Below are positions 44,364-52,745 of a stretch of DNA of 63,005 bases, piece by piece. This DNA is from an uncultured Bacteroides sp. (lineage in GTDB: Bacteria; Bacteroidota; Bacteroidia; Bacteroidales; UBA932): assembly GCA_900546925.1 (NCBI GenBank), contig UREV01000012.1, positions 1-63,005 of the forward strand, written 5' to 3'. Within the stretch, counting starts at the first letter, position 1, and every line of letters starts with the position of its first letter. A program made the translations under genes and the position numbers. The notes under the pieces were generated by a model that worked only from the letters and a program-made list of their open reading frames with translations, made no database searches and was not told where the DNA came from.

Positions 44364-46280
44364 ATGAAGTTAAATTTGGACAAGTACGTCAGCACGAAAT
44401 TGATCTTCGTGACTGACATCTTATTGTCGGTATTTGCGACATTTTTAGCCAACATTTTAGTGCGCGTGATGTTCAACGAGCCGGGTCTCACCACCGTGCG
44501 CGCCTTCTGGATGCTCGTCGGCTCCGGAATCTTCAGTGCGTTGGCTTTCATAGCGTTAGGAACATTCAGAATCATCATCAGGCACGCATCGTTACGCGAC
44601 GCGGCCAAATTCTTCGTAGCTGCCGCTCTGAAAGACGTCTTTCTCGTCGGCTACGGACTCGCGCTGTCGTATATCTTCAAGGAAGTGCCTCACGTGAGCA
44701 GCACCGCGACCTGCACCGGCATCATGTTCGACTACATGTTCTCGCTGTTCCTGCTGCTCGGCCTGAGACTGTTCCTTATCGTCTCCTACGACTTCATCAA
44801 GGCCCGCGTCCGCAACAGCTCGAACTGCAAGAATGTTTTGGTGTATGGCACTGGCGACAAGTCAATTGCGATGATCCAGCGCCTCCAGAATTCGCCGCAC
44901 TACAAGATCAACGGCTTCCTGGTTTTCGGCCGCAGCAAGTCCGACAAGCAGATTTCCGACTACCCGCTCTATGGTTTTGTCAATGCCGATGATATCAAAT
45001 ATTTGCATTCGCATGCCGACGTGGATGGAATCCTGTTTACTTCCAACGCCGATGCACAGGGGGAGAGCGACAGGCTAGTGAAATATTGTACGGAAAACGG
45101 TGTTCAGCTGTTAGTTGCGCCTCCGATCGATGAAATAGGCGGAAGAACAGCCCGTACTTCAGTCCACGAAATCAAGATCGAAGACCTCCTCGGTCGCGAC
45201 GAGATCAAGATATCGATGAAGGAAATCCGCGACAACTTCTGCGGAAAGACAGTCATGGTGACAGGCGCTGCCGGTTCCATCGGTTCTGAACTCTGCCGCC
45301 AGCTCGCGACATTCGGAGTAAAGGAACTCGTGCTCTTCGACAATGCCGAGACCCCGATGCATAACTTCCGTCTCGAACTCGAAGACAGATTCCCTGATTT
45401 GAAATTTACACCGGTCATCGGTGACGTACGACTTCCTGAACGTCTCGATTACGTGTTCAGGAAATATCACCCTCAGGTGGTATTCCACGCGGCAGCTTAC
45501 AAGCATGTGCCTCTTATGGAGGAAAATCCATGTGAAGCAGTTCTGGTGAACGTAGGAGGCTCCCGCAATGTAGCAGACAAATGTCTCGAATATGACGTGG
45601 AAAAGATGGTGATGATATCTACCGACAAAGCCGTAAACCCAACAAACATAATGGGTTGCACCAAGCGTCTGGCAGAAATCTACGTCCAGTCCCTCGGCCT
45701 CGCAATAGAACGTGGCGAACGTCAGGGCAAGACCAAGTTCGTGACCACCCGCTTCGGTAATGTCCTCGGTTCCAACGGCTCTGTAATTCCTCGTTTCAAG
45801 GAACAGATAGCCAAAGGTGGTCCTGTAACAGTGACCCATCCAGACATCATGCGCTTCTTTATGACTATTCCTGAAGCTTGCCGCCTGGTGATGGAAGCAG
45901 CGACTATGTCCACAGGCAATCAGATAGTTGTATTCGATATGGGTTCACCTGTGAAGATAGCCGACCTCGCGAAACGAATGATCGAACTCGCCGGATTTAT
46001 CCCGGATGAAGACATCAAAATCGAATACACCGGCCTCCGCCCAGGCGAAAAACTCTACGAAGAAGTCCTTTCCAATACCGAGAACACCCTTCCTACCAGT
46101 CATGACAGAATTCGCGTCGCCAAGGTTAGAGAATATGGCTACCTCGATGCTTGTGCTGCCTTCGACTCCCTGGTTAAACTTGCGAGAGCAGTCGAGATAC
46201 CGGAGATGGTGAAACTCATGAAAGCCACAGTGCCGGAGTATAAGTCTAATAACTCTGTGTTTGAGAAGTTTGATAAGTAA
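44364..46280 (+). CDS. FlaA1/WbpM-type membrane nucleotide-sugar 4,6-dehydratase
   Basis: Large membrane-bound short-chain dehydrogenase of 638 residues. Four N-terminal helices (about 10-140) anchor it; a Rossmann-like middle domain follows; the catalytic SDR domain begins near residue 290 with MVTGAAGSIGSE and has ISTDKAVNPTNIMG near 418. Family members convert UDP-GlcNAc to UDP-4-keto-6-deoxy-GlcNAc, the first step to sugars such as QuiNAc, FucNAc or bacillosamine. ATG at 44364 is preferred over the GTG at 44265, which lies inside the antiterminator gene. In its 5' half it still carries a GTCAATG word (44979), the last one in the dense region. Confidence 0.88.
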   Translation: MKLNLDKYVSTKLIFVTDILLSVFATFLANILVRVMFNEPGLTTVRAFWMLVGSGIFSALAFIALGTFRIIIRHASLRDAAKFFVAAALKDVFLVGYGLALSYIFKEVPHVSSTATCTGIMFDYMFSLFLLLGLRLFLIVSYDFIKARVRNSSNCKNVLVYGTGDKSIAMIQRLQNSPHYKINGFLVFGRSKSDKQISDYPLYGFVNADDIKYLHSHADVDGILFTSNADAQGESDRLVKYCTENGVQLLVAPPIDEIGGRTARTSVHEIKIEDLLGRDEIKISMKEIRDNFCGKTVMVTGAAGSIGSELCRQLATFGVKELVLFDNAETPMHNFRLELEDRFPDLKFTPVIGDVRLPERLDYVFRKYHPQVVFHAAAYKHVPLMEENPCEAVLVNVGGSRNVADKCLEYDVEKMVMISTDKAVNPTNIMGCTKRLAEIYVQSLGLAIERGERQGKTKFVTTRFGNVLGSNGSVIPRFKEQIAKGGPVTVTHPDIMRFFMTIPEACRLVMEAATMSTGNQIVVFDMGSPVKIADLAKRMIELAGFIPDEDIKIEYTGLRPGEKLYEEVLSNTENTLPTSHDRIRVAKVREYGYLDACAAFDSLVKLARAVEIPEMVKLMKATVPEYKSNNSVFEKFDK

Positions 46281-46303
46281 GGTAAATAATAGTATATAAT
46301 TAT

Positions 46304-47137
46304 ATGTCAATATTTGCTGGCAAGACCCTGATGATCACCGGAGGTACGGGATCATTCGGGAATGCGGTGCTGAACCGCTTTCTCCGTACAGATATCGGAG
46401 AGATTCGTATATTCTCAAGGGATGAGAAAAAACAGGATGACATGCGCCATGAGTATCAGGCAAAATATCCTGATGTCGCTAACAAAATCAAGTTCTTTAT
46501 CGGTGATGTACGTGACCTCCAGTCATGCCGCAATGCTATGCCTGGAGTCGATTATATCTTCCATGCAGCAGCGTTGAATCAGGTTCCATCATGCGAATTC
46601 TTCCCTATGGCAGGATACGAGAGTGAAACTATATCATGTCAGGACTGCGGAGAGTATGTAAGCAAGAAATTGGCCGAGGGCTACGCCCTATCTGCTCTTG
46701 ATGAGAAACTTTCAGAAGAGAAGACATCGCTCAAAGAAGATATAAAGAAGCAAGTAGCCGATTATCTGGATGATTTCAGGCTCTATTTGACTTGCCTTCG
46801 GTTGATGGATGTCTCTGATCACTCGGTTAGGGAAGTTGAGGTTGAGCTGGATACTGACAATTATGAAGTCCTTAGAATCGATGACGAAAGCATTGAATTG
46901 GAACTTCACCCCGAAGTGGCTTTCACCGTCGATGTAGATTATGTCGATTATGACTATGCCCAGTACGATAGGGAAGACGGGGTATGGTATGGAACGGAGA
47001 ACGGCGTATATGAGGTAAATGGTTCAACAGAGATTCGTTTAGTTTTGAGGTTCCACTATCAAGGCAATGATGAAACGGAGCCAGAACTTGAAATCGCAGA
47101 TCTGGATATGGCCGCTTTAATGGATGTTATAGAATAA
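46304..47137 (+). CDS. Chimeric gene: N-terminal CapE-like piece fused to an unrelated acidic domain
   Basis: The first 101 residues match the start of the complete CapE gene at 51688 almost position for position (ITGGTGSFGNAVLNRFLRTD, FSRDEKKQDDMRH, ending VPSCEFFPM). After FFPM the similarity stops and about 175 unrelated residues follow: a CQDCG pair, a charged helical stretch and a very acidic, Tyr-rich beta part. The SDR catalytic residues are missing, so dehydratase activity is impossible. The two CapE-like pieces differ at many silent sites, so this is not a fresh copy. It is likely a recombination scar from capsule-cassette exchange, or a new fusion. Whether it is translated is unknown. 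Confidence 0.7.
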   Translation: MSIFAGKTLMITGGTGSFGNAVLNRFLRTDIGEIRIFSRDEKKQDDMRHEYQAKYPDVANKIKFFIGDVRDLQSCRNAMPGVDYIFHAAALNQVPSCEFFPMAGYESETISCQDCGEYVSKKLAEGYALSALDEKLSEEKTSLKEDIKKQVADYLDDFRLYLTCLRLMDVSDHSVREVEVELDTDNYEVLRIDDESIELELHPEVAFTVDVDYVDYDYAQYDREDGVWYGTENGVYEVNGSTEIRLVLRFHYQGNDETEPELEIADLDMAALMDVIE

Positions 47138-47291
47138 GCAATATATGTACACCGCCACCATACACACCGTCTCTACCGTCTTGCCAGGCGTGACCATAGA
47201 AGAAGAACACATAGCAAGGGAAACCATCAACCGATGAGCTGCCGCAGCAAAAGTAGAAGATAGAGTAACAGCAAAACGATATAGAACACCA
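47138..47291 (+). other. Spacer before the epimerase, with a 30-codon frame
   Basis: A frame with ATG at 47145 runs 30 codons to a TGA at 47235-47237 and is then open, in phase, into the epimerase start at 47292. It may be a decayed gene end or an upstream reading frame. No promoter element was found. Confidence 0.25.
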
Positions 47292-48407
47292 ATGAAGATT
47301 CTTGTCACAGGAGCCGCTGGTTTTATAGGCTCCAACCTAATGACCGTACTGGCAAAGCGTGGAGAGGAAGTCGTAGGTATCGATAACCTCAACGATTACT
47401 ACGACGTCAATCTCAAATACTATCGCTTATCAAAGCTTGGTTTCCGGCGTCCAGTAACATCTTGCGTGGATGAGTTTGAAATAGACGAATTCGGATACAA
47501 AGTCGCGCCTTTCAGTGAAGACATTGGGTATTATAGCACTGAATATCCCAAATGCGTATTCTGGAAGATGGATATCGCAAACAAGGCCCAAATTGACGAG
47601 TTATTTGCCAGGTATCATTTCGACATTGTGGTGAACCTCGCCGCCCAGGCAGGTGTACGTTACTCCATCGAGAATCCAGACGCTTACATCCAGAGCAACA
47701 TGATAGGCTTCTACAATATCCTGGAGGCCTGCCGGCGCAATCCGGTGCAGCACCTGGTGTACGCCAGTTCATCAAGCGTCTATGGAGGCAACAAGAAGGT
47801 GCCATTCAGCACGGATGACCGTGTGGATAACCCTGTAAGCCTCTACGCCGCTACCAAGAAGAGCAACGAACTCTTTGCACATTGCTACAGTAAGCTTTAC
47901 GATATCCCCACTACGGGGCTCAGGTTCTTCACTGTATACGGTCCCGCCGGGCGTCCGGACATGGCCTACTTCGGCTTCACAAACAAGCTCCTCAAAGGAC
48001 AGACCATCCAGATCTATAATTACGGCAACTGCCGCAGAGATTTCACATACGTAGATGATATCGTTGAGGGAATCGTGCGTGTAATGTACAAAGCCCCCGA
48101 GCGCAGGAAAGGAGAAGATGGCTTGCCCATCCCGCCCTACAAAGTATACAACATTGGTGGAGGTCAGCCTGAAAACCTTCTGGATTTCGTACAAATTCTC
48201 CAGGAGGAACTCCTTAGAGCAGGTGTTCTGCCCCAGGATTACGACTTCGATGCCCACAAAGAACTTGTGCCAATGCAGCCCGGTGATGTCCCTACGACCT
48301 ATGCAGACGCGTCAGCTTTGGAAAGAGACTTCGGTTTCACTCCCAGAATCACACTCCGTGAGGGGCTAAGGCACTTCGCCGAATGGTATAAGCAATACTA
48401 CAAATAA
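47292..48407 (+). CDS. UDP-glucuronate 4-epimerase-like NAD-dependent epimerase
   Basis: Extended SDR epimerase of 371 residues that probably interconverts UDP-GlcA and UDP-GalA. The NAD motif GAAGFIGS is at the N terminus, followed by GIDNLNDYYDVNLKYYRL, characteristic of the UDP-glucuronate epimerase branch. The catalytic pair is Tyr185 and Lys189 (YAATKK), with Ser in SSSSVYGG. An extra segment (about 55-85) rich in acidic and aromatic residues follows that block. The stop overlaps the start of the kinase gene (TAATG at 48405-48409). With the kinase and nucleotidyltransferase it forms a uronic-acid activation module. Confidence 0.88.
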   Translation: MKILVTGAAGFIGSNLMTVLAKRGEEVVGIDNLNDYYDVNLKYYRLSKLGFRRPVTSCVDEFEIDEFGYKVAPFSEDIGYYSTEYPKCVFWKMDIANKAQIDELFARYHFDIVVNLAAQAGVRYSIENPDAYIQSNMIGFYNILEACRRNPVQHLVYASSSSVYGGNKKVPFSTDDRVDNPVSLYAATKKSNELFAHCYSKLYDIPTTGLRFFTVYGPAGRPDMAYFGFTNKLLKGQTIQIYNYGNCRRDFTYVDDIVEGIVRVMYKAPERRKGEDGLPIPPYKVYNIGGGQPENLLDFVQILQEELLRAGVLPQDYDFDAHKELVPMQPGDVPTTYADASALERDFGFTPRITLREGLRHFAEWYKQYYK

Positions 48408-49540
48408 TGCAGTACCATATTTTCAGCCCATATAGAGTTTGCCCCTTGGGCGCTCACGTAGACCATCAGCACGGTCTAGTGACTGGTTTCGCAATTGATA
48501 AAGGTGTAGACCTGTGCTTCAACATTTGCGAAGACAGCAAAGTTATCCTGGACAGCGAATCCTTCTCTGGTCATGTAGAGTTTGACATTGCAACCCCTAC
48601 ACTGGTCAAACAAGGCGATTGGGGAGATTACGCACGCGGAGCCAAATTTGCGCTCCAGAAACGATTCAAACTTGAAAAAGGAATTAAGGGAACAATCAAA
48701 GGCTCCCTGCCTGTTGGCGGTCTTAGCAGTAGCGCTGCCGTCCTTATTGCTTACGTGATGGCCTTTGCCAAGGCTAATAACATCACCCTCGCCGCCTTCG
48801 AGGTCATGAAGATTGCTTCTGAAGCGGAGCGGGAATATATAGGCCTCAACAATGGCCTTCTGGATCAGGCTTGTATTGCACTTGGAAAGAAGAACCATCT
48901 TCTTATGCTGGATTGCGAGAGTAATGAGTATCGCCTCATTCCCAAGGCTGATAATATGCCACCCTTTGAACTAGGTATCTTCTTCAGCGGCCTTACCCGC
49001 AGCCTGATGTCCAGCGACTACAACCTTCGCGTAACTGAATGCAAGACCGCAGCCTGGATTGTCCAGGCCTATGAAAATGTGCCGTTGAAGACCCATGACA
49101 AAACATTTCTTCGTGATGTCCCTGAATCTTCCTTCAAACGCAACCGCGACAAAATGCCTCCACGCTTTGCCAGAAGAGCAGACCACTTTTACTCTGAGCA
49201 CAAGCGGGTCCGTGAGGGAATCACGGCTTGGGAGACCGGCAATCTGGAATGGTTCGGCAGCTTAAGTAAAGCATCCTGCGAATCCAGCATTCACAGTTAT
49301 GAGTGCGGCAGCCCCGAACTTATTGCAATCTATGAAGCCATGCTCACCACAGACGGTATTTATGGTGGTCGATTCTCTGGTGCCGGTTTTAAGGGAGCCT
49401 GCATTGCCCTTGTGGACCCGACCAAGAAAGAACAGATAGAAAAAGAAATCACAGATAAGTACCTCGCCGAATTCCCGCAGTACAAAGACTCCTTCAAAGT
49501 CTATTTCTGCAAGTCGGATGATGGCGCTAGATTCGTATAA
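48407..49540 (+). CDS. GHMP sugar kinase, galacturonokinase-like
   Basis: Small-molecule kinase of the GHMP family, 377 residues. Motif 1 is YRVCPLGAHVDHQHG, motif 2 is LPVGGLSSSAA (near 100-112) and motif 3 is GGRFSGAGFKGAC. From memory, the first motif is closer to plant galacturonic acid kinase than to ordinary galactokinase, which has E-H-T-D-Y-N there. The context supports a uronic-acid substrate: a UDP-glucuronate-type epimerase before it and a nucleotidyltransferase after it. The reaction would be D-galacturonate plus ATP to galacturonate 1-phosphate. This assignment is inference; galactokinase activity is the alternative. Confidence 0.72.
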   Translation: MQYHIFSPYRVCPLGAHVDHQHGLVTGFAIDKGVDLCFNICEDSKVILDSESFSGHVEFDIATPTLVKQGDWGDYARGAKFALQKRFKLEKGIKGTIKGSLPVGGLSSSAAVLIAYVMAFAKANNITLAAFEVMKIASEAEREYIGLNNGLLDQACIALGKKNHLLMLDCESNEYRLIPKADNMPPFELGIFFSGLTRSLMSSDYNLRVTECKTAAWIVQAYENVPLKTHDKTFLRDVPESSFKRNRDKMPPRFARRADHFYSEHKRVREGITAWETGNLEWFGSLSKASCESSIHSYECGSPELIAIYEAMLTTDGIYGGRFSGAGFKGACIALVDPTKKEQIEKEITDKYLAEFPQYKDSFKVYFCKSDDGARFV

Positions 49541-49555
49541 AGTCTTCAGGCATCC

Positions 49556-49581
49556 TGTCATTCTGAACGAAGTGAAGAATC
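49556..49581 (+). repeat. Interspersed repeat copy 1 (CATTCTGAACGAAGTGAAG type)
   Basis: This 26-bp segment belongs to a family of short intergenic repeats I have seen in many bacterial genomes (CATTCTGA-CGAAG-GAAGAATC). It ends directly before the ATG of the nucleotidyltransferase gene. A diverged copy with 18 of 20 core bases the same lies just after that gene. Confidence 0.6.
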
Positions 49582-49582
49582 G

Positions 49583-50314
49583 ATGAAGAACATTGTAATT
49601 GCAGCTGGCTACGCCACCAGGCTAGGAGAATTAACAAAAAACTTCCCCAAGCCACTACTTAAGATAGGCAGCAGTACTATCCTGGGCCGTATGCTGGACG
49701 ATATAGATTGCATACCTGAAATTGATGAACACATTATCATCACAAACGGCCGCTTTGCCAGTATTTTTGAGTTTTGGGCCAAGAATCAGAAGTATATTAA
49801 GCCGGTAACAATTGTAAACGACGGAACCTTTACCAACGAAACACGTTTGGGAGCTGTATGTGACCTTTTATTCGCTATGGATAAACTGGAGATAGATGAT
49901 GACCTCCTAGTTGTTGCAGCAGACAACATTCTCGAGTTCTCCTTTAAAGAGTTCGTGGACTTTGCCAAATCCAAGAACACAAGCTGCATTATGTGTCATC
50001 AGCAGCCCAGCATAGAGAAACTTCAGCGTACCGGCGTAATTGTGGTAGATGACAATATGAAAGTGCTTAACATGGAAGAGAAGCCTCAGGTCCCTAAGAG
50101 CACATGGGCTGTCCCTCCTTTCTACATCTATCTCAAGAAGGATCTGGACCTGGTTCGCCACTCCGTGGAACACGGCTGTGGCAAGGATGCTCCTGGCAAC
50201 CTGGCTCACTACATGGTGGACCACACGACTATGCACGCCTGGCCCATGAGCGCCGGCCGTTTTGACATAGGCTCTTTGGATACCGACTACGAAGCAGTAG
50301 AGAGGTATAAATAA
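49583..50314 (+). CDS. Sugar-phosphate nucleotidyltransferase
   Basis: Nucleotidyltransferase of 243 residues with the glucose-1-phosphate thymidylyl/uridylyltransferase fold. The N-terminal signature AAGYATRLGELTKNFPKPLL carries the residues that bind the nucleotide and phosphates; VVAADNILEF supplies the metal-binding Asp. It would convert a sugar 1-phosphate into an NDP-sugar, most likely the product of the neighbouring kinase. A short interspersed repeat lies on each side (49556-49581 and 50365-50385), so this gene may have been inserted as a unit. The start is fixed by the repeat end and the motif position. Confidence 0.82.
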   Translation: MKNIVIAAGYATRLGELTKNFPKPLLKIGSSTILGRMLDDIDCIPEIDEHIIITNGRFASIFEFWAKNQKYIKPVTIVNDGTFTNETRLGAVCDLLFAMDKLEIDDDLLVVAADNILEFSFKEFVDFAKSKNTSCIMCHQQPSIEKLQRTGVIVVDDNMKVLNMEEKPQVPKSTWAVPPFYIYLKKDLDLVRHSVEHGCGKDAPGNLAHYMVDHTTMHAWPMSAGRFDIGSLDTDYEAVERYK

Positions 50315-50364
50315 GGCGTTATGCCCCCGAGCTGATCAGGCATCTGATTGACATCGTTTTGTTG

Positions 50365-50385
50365 CTCTGAACTAAATGAAGAATC
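50365..50385 (+). repeat. Interspersed repeat copy 2, diverged
   Basis: The segment CTCTGAACTAAATGAAG and following bases matches copy 1 at 18 of 20 core positions, in the same orientation. It lies between the nucleotidyltransferase and the UDP-sugar dehydrogenase genes. Confidence 0.5.
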
Positions 50386-50400
50386 TAAAAACGACTTAAT

Positions 50401-51666
50401 ATGAAAATTGCAGTAGCAGGAACCGGATATGTTGGCCTTTCAATTGCCACATTGTTAGCACAGCACCATGAAGTAGTAGCCGTAGACGTTATACCGGAAA
50501 AAGTAGAAAAGATTAACAAGAAGATATCACCTATTCAGGACGAATATATCGAGAAGTATCTAGCAGAAAAGCCTTTGAATCTTGTTGCCACGTTAGACGG
50601 GAGGGCAGCTTACAAAGATGCGGACTTTGTTGTCATTGCTGCCCCTACCAACTATGACTCAAAAAAGAACTTCTTCGATACATCTCATGTTGAGGAAGTA
50701 ATCGAATTAGTATTGGAAGTCAATCCGGATGCAGTAATGGTAATCAAGTCTACCATTCCGGTAGGTTACACCAAGAGCGTCCGCGAGAAGTTCAGCTATC
50801 GTGAACGTCAGTCAAATGGAACTTTCAAGGTTGTTGTCCCTAAAATTATCTTTGCGCCGGAATTCCTCCGCGAGAGCAAAGCACTATACGATAACTTGTA
50901 CCCGTCACGTATCATTGCCGGATACGATGAGCCTGCTCTGGAAGACGCAGCCCACACTTTCGCTTCCATCATCAAAGAAGGCGCTATCAAACAGGATGTT
51001 CCTGTCCTCTTTATGGGCACAACCGAGGCTGAGGCTGTGAAACTCTTCGCTAACACATACCTGGCCCTCCGCGTCTCCTTCTTCAATGAACTGGACACCT
51101 ATGCAGAGATGAAAGGTCTCAACACGCAGTCAATCATTGAAGGCGTTGGTCTGGATCCGAGAATTGGCACACACTATAACAATCCATCCTTCGGGTATGG
51201 CGGCTATTGCTTACCTAAGGATACCAAGCAGCTCCTTGCTAATTTCAACGATGTCCCGGAGAACCTCATCAAGGCCATCGTTGACAGCAACCGTACCCGC
51301 AAAGACTATATTGCAGACCGTGTTCTGGAAATCGCCGGTTACTATACCGCCTCCAGTGCATATGATACTGCCAAGGAGAAGGAGGTCACCATAGGAGTTT
51401 TCCGTCTCACCATGAAGTCCAACTCCGATAACTTCCGCCAGAGCGCCATCCAGGGTATCATGAAGCGAATCAAGGCCAAAGGTGCAAAGGTCATCATTTA
51501 CGAGCCCACGTTGGAGAATGGGACTACGTTCTTTGGATCAGAAGTCGTTAATGACCTCAACACCTTCAAGGCAAAGAGTCAGGCTATTATAGCTAACCGC
51601 TACGATGCCGTATTGGATGATGTTCAAGACAAGGTTTACACCAGAGATATTTTTAAGAGAGACTAA
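50401..51666 (+). CDS. UDP-glucose/UDP-ManNAc-type 6-dehydrogenase
   Basis: NAD-dependent nucleotide-sugar dehydrogenase of 421 residues that oxidises C6 of a UDP-sugar to a carboxylate. The NAD motif AGTGYVGLS is at the N terminus; the catalytic Cys270 is in YGGYCLPKDT; the C-terminal UDP-binding domain starts near 330. The closest match in feel is UDP-glucose 6-dehydrogenase (Ugd), which would supply UDP-GlcA to the neighbouring epimerase. The UDP-ManNAc or UDP-GlcNAc dehydrogenases are alternatives. It is preceded by 86 bp of spacer and followed by capE after 21 bp. Confidence 0.87.
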   Translation: MKIAVAGTGYVGLSIATLLAQHHEVVAVDVIPEKVEKINKKISPIQDEYIEKYLAEKPLNLVATLDGRAAYKDADFVVIAAPTNYDSKKNFFDTSHVEEVIELVLEVNPDAVMVIKSTIPVGYTKSVREKFSYRERQSNGTFKVVVPKIIFAPEFLRESKALYDNLYPSRIIAGYDEPALEDAAHTFASIIKEGAIKQDVPVLFMGTTEAEAVKLFANTYLALRVSFFNELDTYAEMKGLNTQSIIEGVGLDPRIGTHYNNPSFGYGGYCLPKDTKQLLANFNDVPENLIKAIVDSNRTRKDYIADRVLEIAGYYTASSAYDTAKEKEVTIGVFRLTMKSNSDNFRQSAIQGIMKRIKAKGAKVIIYEPTLENGTTFFGSEVVNDLNTFKAKSQAIIANRYDAVLDDVQDKVYTRDIFKRD

Positions 51667-51687
51667 TATATTAACAATCAAACATTT

Positions 51688-52743
51688 ATGTCAGTTTTTA
51701 ATGGTAAAGTCCTCCTCATTACGGGAGGTACTGGAAGCTTCGGGAATGCCGTTTTAAATCGCTTTTTACGCACGGATATTGGTGAAATCCGCATCTTTTC
51801 CAGAGATGAAAAAAAGCAGGATGATATGCGTCACGACTTCCAAGCAAGGATGCCAGAAGTGGCCAATAAGATTAAGTTTTACATTGGTGACGTCCGCAAC
51901 AAGAGCACGCTAAAATACGCTATGAAAGGGGTAAACTTCGTGTTCCATGCGGCCGCACTGAAGCAGGTGCCCTCCTGCGAGTTTTTCCCCATGGAGGCTG
52001 TGAAAACCAATGTGATAGGAACAGATAACGTACTTGATGCAGCTATTGATGCAGGTGTGAAGTGTGTCATCTGTCTCTCCACTGATAAAGCTGCTTATCC
52101 TATCAATGCGATGGGTATTACCAAGGCTATTGAGGAGAAGATTGCTGTGGCAAAGAGTCGTCTGAGTGGTGACACCAAGATCTGCTGCACGCGTTATGGT
52201 AACGTAATGTGCAGCCGTGGAAGCGTTATTCCTCTCTGGATTGACCAGATTCGCAAGGGCAACCCTATCACCATCACCGAGCATTCTATGACCCGCTTTA
52301 TTATGAGCCTGGAAGAGGCTGTTGACCTCGTACTGTTTGCTTTCGAGAATGGCAAGAATGGTGACATTCTGGTTCAGAAAGCACCTGCCTGCACCATTGA
52401 GACACAAGCGAAGGCCGTAGTAGATCTGTTTAAGCATCAGGCACCTGCGGAACCCGAGATTCGCGTGATTGGTATCCGTCACGGTGAGAAGATGTACGAA
52501 ACCCTCCTCACCAAGGAAGAAGCTGCTAAGGCCATTGATATGGGTAACTTCTATGCGGTTCCTGCAGATAACCGTGACCTGAACTACGATAAGTACTTCA
52601 AAGATGGTGATACAAAGCGTGCCACTATTGAGGAGTTCAATAGTAACAATACCAAGCGCTTGAATTTGGAAGAAACAAAAGAGAAGATTGCCTCTTTGAC
52701 CTATATTCAAAACGAACTTAACGGTATTCCTAATCTTGTATAA
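51688..52743 (+). CDS. capE: UDP-GlcNAc 4,6-dehydratase/5-epimerase, CapE/FnlA type
   Basis: First enzyme of UDP-N-acetyl-L-fucosamine synthesis. The 351-residue SDR protein has ITGGTGSFGNAVL for NAD(P), STDKAAYPINAMGITK near 131 with the catalytic residues, and TRYGNVM. In Staphylococcus and Pseudomonas the homologues CapE and WbjB dehydrate and epimerise UDP-GlcNAc. It is followed after 2 bp by capG and then capF, a complete set. The first 101 residues are closely matched by the truncated chimeric gene at 46304. Confidence 0.88.
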   Translation: MSVFNGKVLLITGGTGSFGNAVLNRFLRTDIGEIRIFSRDEKKQDDMRHDFQARMPEVANKIKFYIGDVRNKSTLKYAMKGVNFVFHAAALKQVPSCEFFPMEAVKTNVIGTDNVLDAAIDAGVKCVICLSTDKAAYPINAMGITKAIEEKIAVAKSRLSGDTKICCTRYGNVMCSRGSVIPLWIDQIRKGNPITITEHSMTRFIMSLEEAVDLVLFAFENGKNGDILVQKAPACTIETQAKAVVDLFKHQAPAEPEIRVIGIRHGEKMYETLLTKEEAAKAIDMGNFYAVPADNRDLNYDKYFKDGDTKRATIEEFNSNNTKRLNLEETKEKIASLTYIQNELNGIPNLV

Positions 52744-52745
52744 CT

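Larger units (their letters stand above)
1..44985. repeat. Dispersed short motif KGTCAATG (about 57 GTCAATG words)
   Basis: Counted by eye on both strands, GTCAATG occurs 25 times on plus and 32 times on minus (read as CATTGAC) between 1 and 44,985. About 5 to 6 would be expected by chance. The preceding base is T or G in 51 of 57. Copies lie in genes of both strands, in several reading frames (V-N, I-D, x-L-T, L-S-M), and in non-coding DNA. Example starts: 4, 2221, 3031, 10601, 12971, 26274, 26296, 29556, 35083, 39662, 44979. After 45 kb only six copies were found, two with the T/G context. Confidence 0.75.

Noticed and set aside
47145..47237. 30-codon frame in phase with the epimerase
   Set aside because: Too short and stopped by TGA; could be a gene remnant but there is no similarity I recognise.
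51688..52743. Recent tandem duplication of capE giving the chimera at 46304
   Set aside because: The shared 101-residue part differs at many silent positions, so the two copies are old paralogues and not a fresh duplication.
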